Positions 6,224 to 7,987 of a stretch of 7,987 bases of DNA are shown here, piece after piece. Numbering within the stretch: position 1 is the stretch's first letter; each line of letters starts with the position of its first letter. Origin of the DNA: a bacterium (GTDB taxonomy: Bacteria > Electryoneota > Electryoneia > Electryoneales > Electryoneaceae). The stretch is from contig JANQEY010000276.1 of the NCBI GenBank assembly GCA_028278125.1, positions 1-7,987 of the forward strand. Direction: 5' to 3'. The translations under genes were made by a program, and so were the position numbers. Under the pieces are notes generated by a model, which saw only the letters and a list, made by a program, of their open reading frames with translations, was not told the origin of the DNA and did not search any database.

Positions 6224-6782
6224 TACTCCTTACCGCATAAATACCATCACAGTTACGTAAATATTCTTTATAATCCATCCCGTAACCGAAGACATATTTA
6301 TCCGGGACACTAAGACCCGTGAAGTCAACTTTGGAAAATTGTTTTGGTTTATTGATCTGTTTATCAACTAGCACGGCGGTATAAGTCTGTTTTGCCCCAG
6401 CCCGCCGGCACTCATCGATAACTGATTTAAGTGTAATCCCCTCGTCCAGAATATCGTCAATGATCAATACCGAACGATCACGTATTGAAGTATCGGGTTC
6501 TCTTGTCCATTTAAGTTCACTGCCTGATGTTTCGCCCCGGTAGCGGCTTGCGTGCAAATATTGCACCTGCAACGGGAAACGAAGTCTGGGTAATAATCGT
6601 CCCGTAACAATGACCGCGCCGATCATGAGACAGAGTACGACAGGATTTTTATCATGCAATTCGCGGTTTATTCGGGCTGCCATTTCATCCAGTGCAGTTT
6701 CCACTTGTTCGGCAGAATAGAGTAACTCCGCATGATTCAGGATGTGTTCTGCTTCTCGCTGAAGTTTATCCGTATCACTCAT
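6216..6782 (-). CDS. Hypoxanthine-guanine phosphoribosyltransferase
   Basis: This 188-aa enzyme transfers phosphoribose from PRPP to hypoxanthine or guanine to give IMP or GMP. The PRPP loop is VLIIDDILDEGIT (105-117). The purine site is formed by DK at 140-141 and VPDKYVFGYGMDYKEYLRN (159-177), and YLHASRYRGET (75-85) is typical of this proteobacterial branch. The pyrophosphate loop reads MIGAV (53-57), where relatives more often have a Gly-Gly pair; this is a modest change. The next gene overlaps it by 8 nt and makes its substrate hypoxanthine, so the two form a salvage unit. The ATG at 6782 is supported by the family N-terminus (LQREAEHILNHAELLYSAEQV), though no good Shine-Dalgarno site is seen. 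Confidence 0.93.
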   Translation of the reverse strand: MSDTDKLQREAEHILNHAELLYSAEQVETALDEMAARINRELHDKNPVVLCLMIGAVIVTGRLLPRLRFPLQVQYLHASRYRGETSGSELKWTREPDTSIRDRSVLIIDDILDEGITLKSVIDECRRAGAKQTYTAVLVDKQINKPKQFSKVDFTGLSVPDKYVFGYGMDYKEYLRNCDGIYAVRSND

Positions 6783-6817
6783 TAGTAATATTCAGTATCC
6801 CCGGTAAAGATATAGGT

Positions 6818-6832
6818 AGTTATTATATAACT
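6818..6832 (-). promoter_or_regulatory. Possible -10 box within an AT-rich inverted repeat upstream of HPRT
   Basis: AGTTAT-TAT-ATAACT is a perfect inverted repeat of 6-bp arms. It overlaps a consensus TATAAT on the minus strand (6822-6827), about 40 nt before the HPRT start. No good -35 is found at 16-18 nt, so an activator or a chance AT-rich match is possible. The 72-nt gap after the ligase gene gives room for an independent promoter of the salvage pair. Confidence 0.35.
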
Positions 6833-6854
6833 TCTACTGAATGCAGGTATGATG

Positions 6855-7987
6855 TTATTTCAAGATGTGAAAGCGTTTTGCCTTGAGTTCGAAACGGGGT
6901 AAAGTACCGGCATCCACGATTTCGACATTCGGTCGCAGCCCCAGGGTCGATTTCATATGTTCCAACAGATCTGTCTTGGCACTATTTGCGTCAGTATTGG
7001 CTGCGACTTCGATCTCGATGGTTAATTCATCCAACTGGCCCTGTTTGTTAACCGTTGCACGATATTCAATGATTTGATCGAACTTTCGAACAAAATTATC
7101 AATGGCGCTGGGATAGATATTCACACCCCGGACAGTTGTCATGTCATCAGCCCGTCCGATAACACCGCCTTCCAGAAACATGAAACTGCGATCGCCAACC
7201 TGTTCAGTGGACGGTAAAACCATATCACCGGTACGATATCGAATAAGGGGAAACCCCCAGCGTCCGAGATTAGTCAGGATCAATTCGCCTTTTTCACCGG
7301 GTGCTGCAGGTTCCCCGGTTTCCGGATTGATAACTTCCGCAATGAATTCTGTCTCGGTGATATGCAGGCCGTTTCTGCGTTCAGCTGACTCGAACCCGTA
7401 GGCACCTACTTCTGACGCGCCGGCATGGTCGTAACATTTTGCCTGCCAGCTCGATTCGATACGTTCTTTGATTGGCGGGATGTTGGCTCCTGGCTCACCG
7501 GCATGGATAGTAGTATGGATCTTCAGAGCACCCAGATCGAAGTTATTGTCATTAGCAACTTCGATGAGATGCAGGGCATAACTCGGGGTTGAACAAAGCA
7601 CCGTACACTCGGTTTCTTTCATGAGATGTAACCGTTCCAGTGATGAGCGGCCTCCACCCGGGATCAGTAGTGCTCCTATCTTGCTGGCACCATCGACAGC
7701 AGCCCAGAATCCTATAAACGGACCAAAGGCGAATGCACAAAAAACCCGGTCTTCAGAGGTGACCCCGGCTCCCGCAAAGACGTGTCCCCAACATCTTCCC
7801 CACCAGTCCCAGCTGGTTGCTGTATCAAATACTCGCAGTGGCTTGCCGGTTGTCCCTGAAGTTTGATGGAAACGGGTATAGCGGGACATGGGGTAGGTCA
7901 GGTTGCAGGCGAAACCATTCTCTTCCTGGGCTTCAGCAAATTCCGACTTTCTGGTAAACGGTAGTTTTGCGATATCCTCATTTGATT
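6855..7987 (-). CDS. PaaK-like adenylate-forming CoA ligase, 5' end outside the window
   Basis: At least 377 codons are visible. The frame stays open past the ATG at 7889 to the window edge, and the extra residues (DIAKLPFTRKSEF) match the N-terminal region of phenylacetate-CoA ligases, so 7889 is not the start. The ATP-binding motif TSGTTGKP is at about 7839-7862, YRTGDMV at about 7219-7239 and the hinge motif GRADDMTTVRGVNIYP at about 7108-7155. The C-terminal subdomain ends with LPRFELKAKR, which carries the likely catalytic lysine. These enzymes activate an aromatic or other carboxylic acid as acyl-AMP and then make the CoA thioester. The substrate cannot be told from the sequence; no phenylacetate (paa) pathway genes are nearby. 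The neighbouring salvage genes give no clear link. Confidence 0.9.
   Translation of the reverse strand, partial: SNEDIAKLPFTRKSEFAEAQEENGFACNLTYPMSRYTRFHQTSGTTGKPLRVFDTATSWDWWGRCWGHVFAGAGVTSEDRVFCAFAFGPFIGFWAAVDGASKIGALLIPGGGRSSLERLHLMKETECTVLCSTPSYALHLIEVANDNNFDLGALKIHTTIHAGEPGANIPPIKERIESSWQAKCYDHAGASEVGAYGFESAERRNGLHITETEFIAEVINPETGEPAAPGEKGELILTNLGRWGFPLIRYRTGDMVLPSTEQVGDRSFMFLEGGVIGRADDMTTVRGVNIYPSAIDNFVRKFDQIIEYRATVNKQGQLDELTIEIEVAANTDANSAKTDLLEHMKSTLGLRPNVEIVDAGTLPRFELKAKRFHILK

Overview
The window looks like a chromosomal piece of a gammaproteobacterium. The evidence is a CsiV-type periplasmic protein, a methylthioinosine-phosphorylase/HPRT purine-salvage pair, a GGDEF enzyme with an attached periplasmic sensor, and moderate base composition with ATG, GTG and TTG starts. 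No rRNA, tRNA, CRISPR array, insertion sequence or origin was seen, and no stretch over 300 bases lacks a gene.

Layout. Plus strand, 1-2627: the tail of a prohibitin-family (SPFH) gene overlaps a csiV-like gene. Three small accessory-type genes follow: a DUF4375/DMP19-family protein, a GFA-family zinc protein and an AlkD-like DNA glycosylase. Minus strand, 2726-7987, read from the right edge inward: a PaaK-like adenylate-forming ligase cut by the window edge; hypoxanthine-guanine phosphoribosyltransferase; S-methyl-5'-thioinosine phosphorylase, overlapping the previous gene by 8 nt; an exported redoxin/DsbD-alpha-like fusion; and a membrane sensor diguanylate cyclase. The two blocks converge at 2628-2725, where I see no convincing terminator.

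The main result is the redoxin gene (complement 4240-5355). It is interrupted by one in-frame TGA at 5074-5076, exactly where the first cysteine of a thioredoxin-like CxxC site should be (W-TGA-P-F-C). The frame is intact on both sides. Immediately downstream in the mRNA is a perfect 7-bp hairpin with a G-first GUG loop, 21 nt after the UGA, which fits the layout of a bacterial SECIS. Other genes here (DMP19-family, GFA) end in TGA, so TGA is a normal stop in this genome. The best reading is a selenoprotein with a UxxC active site fused to a DsbD-alpha-like domain carrying a CxxxxC pair, acting in the periplasm. Standard gene calling would split it into two false genes. A Cys-to-TGA mutation or a sequencing error is the main alternative.

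The purine pair makes metabolic sense: the phosphorylase releases hypoxanthine from methylthioinosine and HPRT returns it to IMP. The cyclase has an intact GGEEF site and an intact RxxD inhibitory site, so it should be active and feedback-controlled.
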